64,000 bases of DNA from Propionivibrio soli (GTDB lineage Bacteria; Pseudomonadota; Gammaproteobacteria; Burkholderiales; Rhodocyclaceae), in contig NZ_JANZKY010000010.1 in the NCBI RefSeq assembly GCF_025770765.1, forward strand, positions 143,658 through 207,657, in the 5' to 3' direction. How positions within the stretch are numbered: the first letter of the stretch is position 1; each line of letters starts with the position of its first letter. Position numbers and translations under genes: made by a program. Below are positions 26,129 through 35,030 of this stretch, piece after piece. Under the pieces are notes generated by a model. That model saw nothing but the letters and a program-made list of their open reading frames with translations. It had not been told where the DNA came from and searched no databases.

Positions 26129-27058
26129 ATGTCAATGGCGGATCGCGACGGCTTCATCTGGCACGATGGCCAACTCGTGCCGTGGCGCGAGGCGACGACC
26201 CATGTCCTGACCCATACGCTGCACTACGGCATGGGCGTCTTCGAAGGCGTGCGCGCCTATAAGGCAGCGAAAGGAACCGCGATTTTCCGCCTCCGCGAAC
26301 ACACCGACCGGCTATTCAACTCGGCGCACATCTTCCAGATGAAGATGCCGTACGACAAGGCAACGCTGATTGAAGCACAGAAGGAAGTCGTTCGCGCCAA
26401 CAAGCTCGAATCCTGCTACATCCGGCCAATCGTCTTTTATGGATCGGAGGCCATGGGCATCGCGGCCAATACCCTCTCGGTGCACGTCGCCATTGCGGCT
26501 TGGCCGTGGGGCGCCTACCTGGGTGCCGAAGGCATGGAAAAAGGCATCCGCATCAAAACGTCGTCGTTCACGCGCCACCATGTGAATATCAACATGTGCC
26601 GTTCGAAGTCGGTGGGCACGTATACCAACTCGATTCTCGCGCATCAGGAAGTGGCCAACGACGGCTACGACGAAGCGCTTCTCCTGGACGTCGACGGCTA
26701 TGTTGCCGAAGGCGCCGGCGAGAACATCTTCATCGTCAAGGGCGACACCCTATTCACGCCGGACCTCACCTCGTGCCTTGAGGGGATCACCCGCGCCTCG
26801 GTACTCGCGCTGGCCCGGGATCTCGGATTGTCGGTGGTCGAGAAACGCATCACGCGCGACGAAGTGTACTGCGCTGACGAAGCGTTCTTTACCGGAACCG
26901 CCGCCGAGGTAACGCCGATTCGCGAACTCGACGGTCGCCAGATCGGCGCCGGCCAGCGCGGCCCCATCACCGGCAAGCTCCAGAACCTCTACTTCGACTG
27001 TGTGAACGGCCGCGTGCCCGCACACGAAGATTGGCTAACCTACGTCAACGCGGCGTAA
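26129..27058 (+). CDS. ilvE: Branched-chain amino acid aminotransferase
   Basis: A 309-residue fold-type IV PLP enzyme, catalysing the last step of leucine, isoleucine and valine synthesis. The PLP lysine is Lys160 in CRSKSVGTYTNSILA. The family landmarks GMGVFEGVRAY (34-44), GYDEALLLDVDGYVAEGAGENIFIVK and the phosphate-binding GITRASVLALA are all present. GGGGAG precedes the ATG at 26129; an ATG two codons later is an alternative. A small zinc-finger protein gene follows after 34 bases, then waaF, a gene order I associate with betaproteobacteria. Confidence 0.96.
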   Translation: MSMADRDGFIWHDGQLVPWREATTHVLTHTLHYGMGVFEGVRAYKAAKGTAIFRLREHTDRLFNSAHIFQMKMPYDKATLIEAQKEVVRANKLESCYIRPIVFYGSEAMGIAANTLSVHVAIAAWPWGAYLGAEGMEKGIRIKTSSFTRHHVNINMCRSKSVGTYTNSILAHQEVANDGYDEALLLDVDGYVAEGAGENIFIVKGDTLFTPDLTSCLEGITRASVLALARDLGLSVVEKRITRDEVYCADEAFFTGTAAEVTPIRELDGRQIGAGQRGPITGKLQNLYFDCVNGRVPAHEDWLTYVNAA

Positions 27059-27092
27059 CCCCAGCGGAAATAACTCAATCGAAAGTACGACC

Positions 27093-27287
27093 ATGGCCGA
27101 CAACAACACCCAACGGACGGTTGAAATCACCGCCAAAGACCTGCCGCTGCACTGCCCGATGCCGGACGCCCCCTTGTGGGCCAGGCACCCGCGCGTCTTC
27201 CTCATCGTCGCGCCGGACGGCGAAGTGGTCTGTCCGTACTGCAGCACCCGCTACGTTTTCAAGGGCGAAGCTCCCAAGGGACACTGA
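27093..27287 (+). CDS. CHCC-type zinc-finger protein (NDUFS6-like)
   Basis: A 64-residue protein with a CHCC zinc motif: Cys in LHCPMPD, His in ARHPRVFL, and the pair CPYC in VVCPYCSTRYVF. The pattern GEVVCPYCST matches the bacterial zf-CHCC family related to the mitochondrial complex I subunit NDUFS6. Its role in bacteria is not settled. It lies 34 bases after ilvE on the same strand and is followed by waaF, an arrangement conserved in many betaproteobacteria. No other domain is present. Confidence 0.9.
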   Translation: MADNNTQRTVEITAKDLPLHCPMPDAPLWARHPRVFLIVAPDGEVVCPYCSTRYVFKGEAPKGH

Positions 27288-27321
27288 CGCGGCTGCCCGC
27301 GTGGAGTAGTTGGAGTAACGT

Positions 27322-28425
27322 TTGAAAGGCCGTCCTCAGAATTCCGGAGAACCGGTTTCAGCCCGCCGCAAGGCGCCTTCCGCCGAACAGGCTCTGATCG
27401 TCGCCCCCAACTGGATCGGCGACGCAATCATGGCGCAGCCGCTGTTCATGCGGCTGCTCGAACACCACCCCGGTCTGCGACTCGACGCCCTCGCCCCACC
27501 CTGGGTGGCGCCGGTGCTCGAACGGATGCCGCAGATTAGAGAGATTGCCATCAACCCCTTCGCGCATGGCGAGCTCTCGCTCAAGGCCCGCTTCCGCCTC
27601 GCCCGTACGCTGGCCGCGAAAGGTTACGACCAAGCGTACGTTCTGCCCAATTCGCTCAAGTCGGCGCTGATTCCGTTGTTCGCCGGCATTCCCCGACGCG
27701 TGGGCTTTACGGGTGAGTCGCGGTACAGGCTGATCAACGTGCGCCATACGCTTGACCCCGCCGCGTTGCCGCAGATGGCCGAACGCTTCGCGCAACTCGC
27801 GGAGGAGGTCGGTGCACCGCTGCCACGCCCGCTACCACTGCCCCGGCTCGTGAGTACGCACGAACAGCAGGCGAAAGCGCTGGACGAACTGCGTTTGGCG
27901 AAGCCCGCCCGGGTAGCCGTGTTCTGCCCGGGCGCGGAATACGGACCGGCCAAGCGCTGGCCGGCGCGCCATTTTGCCGCCCTCGCCGATGCCCTGGCGA
28001 CCCATGGGTACGTCGTCTGGCTACTTGGCTCGGGCAAGGACAAACCGGTCGGCGACGAAATCGTACGGCTGGCGACCGGCGGGGCGCGGCCGGTCAACTT
28101 CTGCGGCGCCACGCGGCTTACTCAGGCCATCGACCTGATCGGTCTTGCCGACGTCGTCGTCTGCAATGATTCGGGCCTGATGCACGTGGCGGCGGCAGTA
28201 GGGCGACCCCTGGTCGCACTCTACGGCTCGTCCTCGCCGGGATTCACGCCGCCGCTCTCGCCGACGGCGCAAATCCTGAGCCTGAACCTTGATTGCAGTC
28301 CCTGCTTCAAACGGGAATGCCCGCTCGGCCATCTGGATTGCTTGAACAAACTCGAACCGCAACGCGTGCTCGCCGCCTGCCTGGCGGCGGCCTCGCGTGC
28401 GGCGGTGATGGGAGAAAGCGCATGA
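27322..28425 (+). CDS. waaF: ADP-heptose:LPS heptosyltransferase II (WaaF/RfaF)
   Basis: A 367-residue GT9 glycosyltransferase that adds the second heptose to the LPS inner core at the cytoplasmic membrane. Typical segments are ALIVAPNWIGDAIMAQPLF (about 25-43), FCPGAEYGPAKRWPARHFAAL, and VVCNDSGLMHVAAAVGRPLVALYGSSSP. DCSPCFKRECPLGHLDC near the C-terminus is usual in WaaF. The reading begins with TTG at 27322 after GGAG; no in-frame ATG upstream or just downstream would keep the whole domain. Its stop overlaps the ATG of the SnoaL-like gene. Confidence 0.93.
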   Translation: MKGRPQNSGEPVSARRKAPSAEQALIVAPNWIGDAIMAQPLFMRLLEHHPGLRLDALAPPWVAPVLERMPQIREIAINPFAHGELSLKARFRLARTLAAKGYDQAYVLPNSLKSALIPLFAGIPRRVGFTGESRYRLINVRHTLDPAALPQMAERFAQLAEEVGAPLPRPLPLPRLVSTHEQQAKALDELRLAKPARVAVFCPGAEYGPAKRWPARHFAALADALATHGYVVWLLGSGKDKPVGDEIVRLATGGARPVNFCGATRLTQAIDLIGLADVVVCNDSGLMHVAAAVGRPLVALYGSSSPGFTPPLSPTAQILSLNLDCSPCFKRECPLGHLDCLNKLEPQRVLAACLAAASRAAVMGESA

Positions 28426-28868
28426 GAACGCTCTACACCTCGTCGGAGGACGCCGAGGAGGCGTTCTACAACGCGATTGGCCACGGCGATATCGACGCAC
28501 TGATGAATGTGTGGGCCGAAGACGAAGAAATCGTCTGCATCCACCCCACCGGGCAACGAATCACCGGGGTGGGCGCCATCCGCGAAAGTTGGCAGGCGAT
28601 CTTCGGCGACAACGCGCGCTTTTCGATGCAAGCGCGCTGCCTTGTGCGCTGGGAGAGCATGTTGCTGTGCATCCATAGCGTCATCGAGACGCTTTATGTC
28701 GGAGACGAGCCCATGCCGCATGCACAGATGCTGACGACGAACGTTTACCAGCGCGGAGCCGATGGCTGGCGCCTGCTCGTTCACCATGCAACGCCGGCTT
28801 CGGAAGCGGACCATGAAGGCGCCGACTTTGCCGACGATTTCGGCGGTGGCGAGCGGACGCTGCATTGA
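28422..28868 (+). CDS. SnoaL/NTF2-like small protein
   Basis: A 148-residue protein of the NTF2-like fold: EEAFYNAIGHGDIDALMNVWAEDEEIVCIHPTG, ITGVGAIRESWQAIF and a C-terminal LTTNVYQRGADGWRLLVHHATP are characteristic of SnoaL/ketosteroid-isomerase-type domains. These bind small hydrophobic ligands or serve as scaffolds, and a specific reaction cannot be assigned. The ATG at 28422 overlaps the waaF stop (ATGA), and the stop overlaps a TTG start of the next gene, so all three are translated together. The shorter start was preferred to 28293 because upstream sequence belongs to waaF. Confidence 0.85.
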   Translation: MRTLYTSSEDAEEAFYNAIGHGDIDALMNVWAEDEEIVCIHPTGQRITGVGAIRESWQAIFGDNARFSMQARCLVRWESMLLCIHSVIETLYVGDEPMPHAQMLTTNVYQRGADGWRLLVHHATPASEADHEGADFADDFGGGERTLH

Positions 28869-29869
28869 ACGCTCTCCACCCGAAACCAGAAACCGGACCC
28901 CCGGGGGTATATCGCGCTCCGCCGTGGCTGCCGGGCGGCCATGCACAGACCATCTACCCGGTCCTCTTCCGCCGCGCCATCCGGGCTTTCCGCCGTGAGC
29001 GATGGGAAACGCCCGACGGCGACTTCATCGATCTGGACTGGAACGCGGCGGGCGGGTTTGCCGAGAATGGCCAATCGCCGCTTGTCGTGCTCTTCCACGG
29101 CCTTGAGGGCAGTTCGCGCAGCCATTATGCGCAGGCGCTCATGCAAACCCTCGACCATGTGGGCTGGGCCGGAGTCGTGGCCCATTTTCGCGGCTGTTCA
29201 GGCGAACCGAACCGCCTGCCGCGCGCCTACCATTCGGGCGACAGCGACGAAGCAGACTGGGTTCTGCGCCGCTTGAAGCAGTTGCATCCTCAACGTCCGC
29301 TCTACGCCGCCGGGGTGTCGCTCGGTGGCAACGTGTTGCTCAAATGGCTCGGCGAGCGCGGCGATGACGCGGCGAAGATGGTGGATGGAGCCGCGGCCGT
29401 CAGCGCGCCACTCGACCTCTCCGTTTGCGGCCACCACCTGAGCCGCGGTTTCAATCGCATCTACTCGCTACATTTTCTGCTCAGTCTGAAAGCCGCGTCG
29501 GCGGCAAAGCTCGAACGTTTTCCGGGATTGTTCGACCGGCGACGCCTGCGCGCCGCGGCCACGCTTTACGATTTCGATGATGTCGTCACCGGCCCGCTGC
29601 ATGGTTTTGCGGGCGCCGACGACTACTGGCGCCGGGCGTCGAGCAAGCCTTGGCTGGGCGGCATTCGCGTCCCGACGCTCATCCTCAACGCACTTAACGA
29701 CCCCTTCCTGCCGCGCGAGGCGCTGCCTTTGCGACACCAAGTTGCGCCGAGCGTCACACGCGATTTCCCGGATCAAGGCGGCCACGTCGGTTTCATGACC
29801 GGCCCGTTCCCCGGGCATACCGAGTGGTTGCCGCAACGCTTGCTGAGTTTTTTTCGCCATGGCCGCTAA
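28865..29869 (+). CDS. YheT-type alpha/beta hydrolase
   Basis: A 334-residue hydrolase of the YheT/EMB8 (UPF0017) family. It shows PPWLPGGHAQTIYP near the N-terminus, the oxyanion strand VVLFHGLEGSSRSHY (about 74-88), and nucleophile elbow GVSLGGN with Ser152. A late GGHVGF supplies the catalytic His. The reading begins at TTG 28865, overlapping the previous stop by four bases; a GTG or later ATG would remove conserved residues. Substrate unknown; some homologues act on short-chain esters. Last gene of the run from waaF. Confidence 0.85.
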   Translation: MNALHPKPETGPPGVYRAPPWLPGGHAQTIYPVLFRRAIRAFRRERWETPDGDFIDLDWNAAGGFAENGQSPLVVLFHGLEGSSRSHYAQALMQTLDHVGWAGVVAHFRGCSGEPNRLPRAYHSGDSDEADWVLRRLKQLHPQRPLYAAGVSLGGNVLLKWLGERGDDAAKMVDGAAAVSAPLDLSVCGHHLSRGFNRIYSLHFLLSLKAASAAKLERFPGLFDRRRLRAAATLYDFDDVVTGPLHGFAGADDYWRRASSKPWLGGIRVPTLILNALNDPFLPREALPLRHQVAPSVTRDFPDQGGHVGFMTGPFPGHTEWLPQRLLSFFRHGR

Positions 29870-29947
29870 AACTGCGGCTACAAGACGCGTCCGCCTTAGC
29901 CGCGCCGCGCCGCAATCAACCGATCCTTCACACCTGAGGAGGCCATC

Positions 29948-31129
29948 ATGTCACTGAACCCCGTTATCGCCCTGCTCGGCCGCCGCCTGCGTCTCGCTGT
30001 CATTGGCGGCGGACCGGGCTCGTTCATCGGCGCGATGCACCGGCATGCCGCCGCGCTCGACAACCGGTACGAGCTCGTCGCCGCCGCACTGTCTTCGGAC
30101 GCTGAAAAAGCGCGCCGGGCGGGAAGCGAACTTGGCCTCGCCCCTGAGCGTGCCTATGCGAGCGGACTGGAACTTATCTCGGGCGAAAAGGCGCGCGCGG
30201 ATGGCGCCGACGTTATCGCCATCATGACGCCGAACGACAGCCACTTCGAACTTGCCAGCGCAGCCTTGGGCCTGGGTTTCGACGTCATCTGCGATAAGCC
30301 GATGACCAACACGGTCGACGAAGCGGAACGACTCTACGCAGCGGTCCAATCGAGCGGCCGGGTGTTCTGCCTGACGCACAACTACACCGGCTACCCGCTG
30401 GTCCGCCAGGCGCGCGCCATGATCGCCGCCGGGGAACTCGGCGAGATTCGTCTGGTGCAGGTCGAATACGTGCAGGGCGGCAACGCCCGCGAGACCGATC
30501 CGATACGCGCCCGCAGCTGGCGCCACAATCCAACCAAGAGCGGACCGTCGCTCGTCATGGGCGACATCGGCTCGCACGCGCACAACCTGCTGCGCTTCAT
30601 GACGGGCCTCGAGGTCACCGAGGTGGCGGCTGAAGTCGGCAGCATCGTCCCCGGCCATCTCGTGCATGACTACGCCGGCGCCATGCTGCGCCTGAGCAAC
30701 GGCGGACGCGGCAGCTTCTGGGTTACGCAAGCCGCCGCGGGCGTCGAGAATGGATTGCGCATCCGGGTGAGCGGCGCGCTCGGTAGCCTCGAATGGGAGC
30801 AGGAACTGCCGCAGGTACTGCGTTATAAGCCACTCGACGGACCGGCGCAATTGCGTACGCCGAACGGGCCGGGCACATTGCCGCTTGCCGCGCGCTCATG
30901 CCGTGTCGTAAAGGGACACCCGGAGGGCTTCCCGGAAGCCTTCGCCAACCTTTACTCGGATGCCGCCGAAGCCATTGCGGCACTCCGTGCCGGCGCCGCC
31001 GTCGATCCGCTCGCGTTGCACTTTCCGAACTGCGGCGACGGCCTTCTGGGCGTCCGCTTCATCGCGGCGGTGATCGAGTCCAGCGCCGCAAACGGCGCCT
31101 GGGTCAAGCTGAACAGCCACCTGGGATAA
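29948..31129 (+). CDS. Gfo/Idh/MocA-family oxidoreductase
   Basis: A 393-residue NAD(P)-dependent oxidoreductase. The N-terminal Rossmann domain (about 14-135) has RLAVIGGGPGSFIGAMHR and the nicotinamide-side CDKPMTNTVDEAE (EKP-type, with Cys-Asp-Lys-Pro). The C-terminal alpha/beta domain includes GSHAHNLLRFMTGLEVTEV, where GxHxxxxxR/H forms part of the substrate site. These enzymes act on inositols, sugars and their derivatives. AGGAGG-like sequence (ctgaggaggcc) precedes the ATG. It converges on a PfkB kinase gene with a hairpin between, and xylA lies further on, so a sugar substrate is plausible. Exact reaction is unknown. Confidence 0.88.
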   Translation: MSLNPVIALLGRRLRLAVIGGGPGSFIGAMHRHAAALDNRYELVAAALSSDAEKARRAGSELGLAPERAYASGLELISGEKARADGADVIAIMTPNDSHFELASAALGLGFDVICDKPMTNTVDEAERLYAAVQSSGRVFCLTHNYTGYPLVRQARAMIAAGELGEIRLVQVEYVQGGNARETDPIRARSWRHNPTKSGPSLVMGDIGSHAHNLLRFMTGLEVTEVAAEVGSIVPGHLVHDYAGAMLRLSNGGRGSFWVTQAAAGVENGLRIRVSGALGSLEWEQELPQVLRYKPLDGPAQLRTPNGPGTLPLAARSCRVVKGHPEGFPEAFANLYSDAAEAIAALRAGAAVDPLALHFPNCGDGLLGVRFIAAVIESSAANGAWVKLNSHLG

Positions 31130-31137
31130 GCAAGTTC

Positions 31138-31162
31138 GGGGCAGGCTCCGGAGCCCTGCCGG
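31138..31162. terminator. Hairpin between convergent genes, probable bidirectional terminator
   Basis: GGGCAGGCTCC and GGAGCCCTGCC form a strong stem with one bulge, midway in the 52-base gap between two convergent genes. No clear T-run is present, so efficiency is uncertain. Confidence 0.5.
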
Positions 31163-31181
31163 ACAAACGGAGGCGGCACGC

Positions 31182-32198
31182 CTAGATCGGGGCCCGCCAG
31201 CCCCACATATCGGCCAGCGCGCGGCACTCGGCGACGGTGCCGACGCTTTCCGTCGTCGAAACCGAACGCAGCGCCGACGCGGCGGCGCATAGGCCGAGCG
31301 ACAAGCACTCGTCGACAGGCCAACCTTCGTGCAGCCCATACAAGACGCCAGCGGCGAACGCATCGCCCGCACCGTTGGCTCCTTTGATCGCTTCAGGCGG
31401 TACGTCGAGGGACGGACGGGCGATCACCTCGCCGTCGCGCGTCGCGGCGACGCAGCCGCCCGGGAAGTGAATGGCGACGAGTTCCAGCGGACCCTTGACG
31501 AGCAGCGCGACCGCCGCGCGCCTAGCCGCCCCGGCTGAAGTCATGCCACCGGAAACAATGTCGATACCGGTCAGCACGCCGGCCTCGTAATCATTGATGA
31601 TCAGGCTGTCGAGATGCTGCAGGCATGGGGTGACGAGCCGGCGAACCTCCTCGGGCTCGCCGGAAATCATTTCGAGATTGGTGCGCAACCCCGCGGCACG
31701 GGCGCGGCGCAGGACCGTGACCCAGCCGTTGGCTTCCTCATTGCCAGCGGCGTCCATGCGCGCATGAATCCCCGGCGCACCGAGATGGAGGATGCGCGCC
31801 GCGGTGGTCGAGAAATCAAAGTGCTCCGGACCCAGCAGCGCGTTGGCGCCCTGGTGATGGAAGAAGGTCCGCTTGCCGGTCGAGCGCACGGTCATCACAT
31901 CGGTATGCGAAGTACCGACGCCGTCGAGCACATGCAGGCCGCAATGTTCGATACCGTGCCGAGCGCACGCGGCGATCAGCAGCCGCCCCGCATCGTCGTT
32001 GCCGACGACGCCGGCCGCCGAGACAGGGAATCCCGGAGCGAGGCGCGCCAGATCGAGCGCCATGTTATGCGCCGGACCACCGCCCTGTATCTCGCGTGCG
32101 ACGATCTGGGTGAGGGTTTCCTGTTCCGGCCAGTGGCTGATCGTGTTGTTGTGATCGACGAGCCAGCAACCGCCACAGAGAATGCCGCGGCGTTTCAC
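31182..32198 (-). CDS. PfkB-family carbohydrate kinase
   Basis: A 338-residue ribokinase-like enzyme. The early GGGPAHNMALDLARL (about 39-53) corresponds to PfkB signature 1, and GANGAGDAFAAGVLYGL (about 272-288) to signature 2 with the catalytic Asp. AAGVVGNDDAG lies between. The phosphate acceptor is not identifiable by eye. Its start overlaps the stop of the aldolase-like gene by four bases, so kinase and aldolase are coupled. Together with xylA upstream they could make a phosphorylated ketose and then cleave it. No FGGY xylulokinase appears nearby, so this enzyme is a candidate substitute; that is inference. Confidence 0.88.
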   Translation of the reverse strand: MKRRGILCGGCWLVDHNNTISHWPEQETLTQIVAREIQGGGPAHNMALDLARLAPGFPVSAAGVVGNDDAGRLLIAACARHGIEHCGLHVLDGVGTSHTDVMTVRSTGKRTFFHHQGANALLGPEHFDFSTTAARILHLGAPGIHARMDAAGNEEANGWVTVLRRARAAGLRTNLEMISGEPEEVRRLVTPCLQHLDSLIINDYEAGVLTGIDIVSGGMTSAGAARRAAVALLVKGPLELVAIHFPGGCVAATRDGEVIARPSLDVPPEAIKGANGAGDAFAAGVLYGLHEGWPVDECLSLGLCAAASALRSVSTTESVGTVAECRALADMWGWRAPI

Positions 32199-33193
32199 TC
32201 TCGTTCGTCCCGCAGCAAAGGATCGCTGATCGCGAGGTCGTCGTCCAGGCCAAGCACAGGCTGGATGTTCCGGCTCTGCAAGGCACCGTGGTAGGCGCGC
32301 ACGGCTTCTTCCGGCGAAAGCTCCCGAGTGATGACGCCGCGCATCAGGCGCACGAGATCAAGCGGGCTTTGCGCCAGATTAATCTTGCGCCCGAACAGCG
32401 CCACGCGCGCGCCGGCACGCTCGGCTCGGGACAGCAACTCGAAGGTATCGCGCGTCGTACCTTGTGCGCCACCGAGAATGCCGACGATAAGCCGTTGCGG
32501 ATCATAGGAGGCCAGCGCTTCCATCGCGCGCCGGCCGTTATAGACGATTTTCAGGAATACGGGCTGCTCGGCGGAAACGACGCCGGCCAGCAGACGCACG
32601 ATCGAATCCCCGAGGAAATCGCCGATCTCGGGAGCCGGAACACCAATATCGAGATTCGGGTTGAATACTTCAAGGAAGTGACGCATCCCAAGTTCGGCTG
32701 CTTCGGCGCGGAACGCCGAATACGCTTCCAGCGTCGCCAGATCGCGCACGACTTCGTTGGAGAAGGTGACCGAATAGAGCCCGAGGTCGGCAAACTCGCG
32801 CACACGCGGCAAGCGTGCCGTACGGAACGGACGCGAGGGCTCGCTGCCGTAACGGCCGCCACGCGGATACCAGATGTCCGTGGCGTCGTTGTAACGCACG
32901 GCGGGGGTCACTTCACTGTTCGCAAACAACCCCTCCCGGGCCAGAATCTCCGCCGCCGACGCGCTCGTCAGCATGATGTCGACCAAGCCGGACTTTGTCA
33001 TGGCGCGGATCGCGTCCAGATAGACGGCTCGCCGCGCGAAACCGGGGAGCGGCTGTCCGTCCGTGCCGCGGACGGGGCCGGGCGAAGTAAGGCCAAACGC
33101 CATTTCCGCGTCCTTGGCGTCGGCAATGATGAAGTCCTGCGGGGTATAGGCGCCCGAACGGAGGCGCGCCAGCTTTCGGTCGAGACTTTTCAT
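32195..33193 (-). CDS. Class I aldolase-like TIM-barrel protein (DeoC/LacD/LsrF superfamily)
   Basis: A 332-residue protein predicted to be a TIM barrel of the Schiff-base aldolase superfamily. QPVFLKIVYNGRRAME (about 222-237) contains a probable Schiff-base lysine in the sequence LKI. Following ILGGAQGTTRDTFELL and RVALFGRKINLAQSPLDLV resemble the phosphate-binding GRNI region of DhnA/LsrF proteins. I place it only at superfamily level. The ATG at 33193 is used; a TTG five codons upstream is possible. It is coupled to the PfkB kinase and 117 bases from xylA, which suggests it cleaves a phosphorylated sugar. Confidence 0.7.
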   Translation of the reverse strand: MKSLDRKLARLRSGAYTPQDFIIADAKDAEMAFGLTSPGPVRGTDGQPLPGFARRAVYLDAIRAMTKSGLVDIMLTSASAAEILAREGLFANSEVTPAVRYNDATDIWYPRGGRYGSEPSRPFRTARLPRVREFADLGLYSVTFSNEVVRDLATLEAYSAFRAEAAELGMRHFLEVFNPNLDIGVPAPEIGDFLGDSIVRLLAGVVSAEQPVFLKIVYNGRRAMEALASYDPQRLIVGILGGAQGTTRDTFELLSRAERAGARVALFGRKINLAQSPLDLVRLMRGVITRELSPEEAVRAYHGALQSRNIQPVLGLDDDLAISDPLLRDERE

Positions 33194-33309
33194 TATTCGG
33201 ACTCGCAATCGAAGAAAGCGGAAAGAAGAAGACGCTTTGGTAGCACCGGATTACGGCGGAATACGCTGGCGTCCGGGCCCCTCGGCCTGGACGCCCCAGG
33301 TGTCACCGC

Positions 33310-34626
33310 TTAGATGTAACGGGCGACGAGATTCTCGAGCATTTCCTGACGTCCCGAACGCGGCTTGGGATCGAGCCCTTGCTGCGCGGCGCGGTCTGCT
33401 ACCGCGGCAAGATCGAGCTGCTTGTTCAGGATGTCCTTGCCCATGCCCGCGTTCCAGCCGGCGTAGCGAGCTTCCCTGAACTTACCGAGCTGATCGTCCT
33501 CGACCATCTTGGCGGCGATGAGCAGGCCGTGCGCCAGCGTATCGATGCCGCCGACATGCGCGTGCACCAGATCGGCCGCGTCGATGCTCTGACGACGAAC
33601 CTTGGCGTCGAAGTTGAAACCGCCGTTCGTCAGGCCGCCGCTCTTCAAAACGTGATAGAGCGCCAGCGCCGTTTCGCCGACATCGTTCGGGAACTGGTCC
33701 GTATCCCAGCCATTCTGGGGATCGCCGCGGTTGGCATCCACCGAACCGAAGCAGCCGAGCGCGGTGGCCATGGCGATTTCATGCTCGAAGCTGTGGCCCG
33801 CGAGCGTCGCATGGTTGCACTCGATATTCACTTTGACTTCGTTTTCAAGGCCGTGCTGCTTGAGGAAGCTGTACACCGTCGCCACGTCGAAGTCGTACTG
33901 GTGCTTGGTCGGCTCCATCGGCTTCGGCTCGATCATGATGAAACCCTTGAAGCCGATCTTGTGTTTATGTTCGACGACCATCGAGAGGAAGCGGCCGAGT
34001 TGCGCCAGTTCGCGCTTGAGATCGGTATTGAGCAGCGTCTCATAGCCTTCACGGCCGCCCCAGAGCACATAACCGCTGCCGCCCAGACGCTTCGTCGCTT
34101 CGAGTGCGTCGCGCACTTGCAATGCCGCGCAGGCGAAGACTTCGGGATCCGGATTGGTCGCCGCACCGGCCATGTAGCGCGGGTGCGAGAAGAGGTTCGC
34201 GGTACCCCAGAGCAGCTTGACACCATGCCGCTCCTGCGCCGCCGCTGCCTTGTCCACCATGTGCGCGAAGGCCTTCTGGCTCTCGCGCAGGTTGCCCAAT
34301 TCGGGCGCCAGATCGCGGTCGTGGAAAGTGTAGAAAGGAACGCCGAGCTTGGTCACGAAGCTCATCGCTTCGTCGAGCTTGGCTTCGGCTTGCGCGAGCG
34401 GGTCACCGGCCTTCTGCCAGGGACGGTCGAACGTGCCCGACCCGAAGACGTCGCTACCGCCCGAACAGAAGGTATGCCAATAGCAGACGGCGATACGCAG
34501 TTGCTCTTCCATCGTCTTGCCGAGCACGACGCGCTTCGGGTCGTACCAGCGGTAGGCCAACGGATTGGTCGTATCCGGGCCGGCGTAGCGGACGGGCTCG
34601 ATTTCCGAGAAGTAAGTTGCAGCCAT
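33310..34626 (-). CDS. xylA: Xylose isomerase
   Basis: A 438-residue cytoplasmic enzyme that interconverts D-xylose and D-xylulose with divalent metals. Signature residues are visible: FHDRD with His102 and Asp105, the [11 protein letters not shown] block, [16 protein letters not shown] (metal-binding Glu and His), and [19 protein letters not shown]. Length is the normal class II length. AGGAGA lies six bases before the ATG at 34626. It heads a minus-strand run with the aldolase-like and PfkB genes and is divergent from an AraC regulator gene. The transporter genes xylFGH further right complete a xylose pathway, except for a kinase. Confidence 0.97.
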   Translation of the reverse strand: MAATYFSEIEPVRYAGPDTTNPLAYRWYDPKRVVLGKTMEEQLRIAVCYWHTFCSGGSDVFGSGTFDRPWQKAGDPLAQAEAKLDEAMSFVTKLGVPFYTFHDRDLAPELGNLRESQKAFAHMVDKAAAAQERHGVKLLWGTANLFSHPRYMAGAATNPDPEVFACAALQVRDALEATKRLGGSGYVLWGGREGYETLLNTDLKRELAQLGRFLSMVVEHKHKIGFKGFIMIEPKPMEPTKHQYDFDVATVYSFLKQHGLENEVKVNIECNHATLAGHSFEHEIAMATALGCFGSVDANRGDPQNGWDTDQFPNDVGETALALYHVLKSGGLTNGGFNFDAKVRRQSIDAADLVHAHVGGIDTLAHGLLIAAKMVEDDQLGKFREARYAGWNAGMGKDILNKQLDLAAVADRAAQQGLDPKPRSGRQEMLENLVARYI

Positions 34627-35030
34627 TCAAGTCTCCTTTAAGTGATCCGGGCGCAATCCGACGCATCCGGGCGTATCCCAACCAAAACTATTCGCGGATT
34701 AAGGATGGTGAAAACATCTCTGCTTCCGCGACAACAAAGTACCATCCCCTATCGCCGAATCGCCTCGAAAACACCTTCTGCAGTTCCGAACAGCGCTCGA
34801 TCAATACCGTCTGTCCAGCGATGGCAAAACGGGAAAACCCTCTCGAATCGCCTTTCTTGTTCTTGTTTTCGGTGAGTTTCCAGGCGATTCCCACAGCGCT
34901 CAATTTAACGAAGACTAGACACGCGGTCTGTTATCTTTCACACTAAGACTGATACTTTTTTAGCAACTTCGGCAAGCAGGCTAATTGGCCGGTCAGACAC
35001 CGCAAACGCCTCCCTTATCATTTATTTGTC
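34627..35030. other. Divergent control region between xylA and the AraC regulator gene
   Basis: This 404-base, AT-richer gap must hold promoters for xylA and the regulator. I see a direct repeat ATCCGGGCG at 34645 and 34665, 20 bases apart, just ahead of the xylA ribosome site, and an inverted repeat GGATGGT / ACCATCC at 34703-34747. No XylR-type operator like those of xylG and xylF was found, so xylA may respond to the AraC regulator instead. No gene is supported here. Confidence 0.45.
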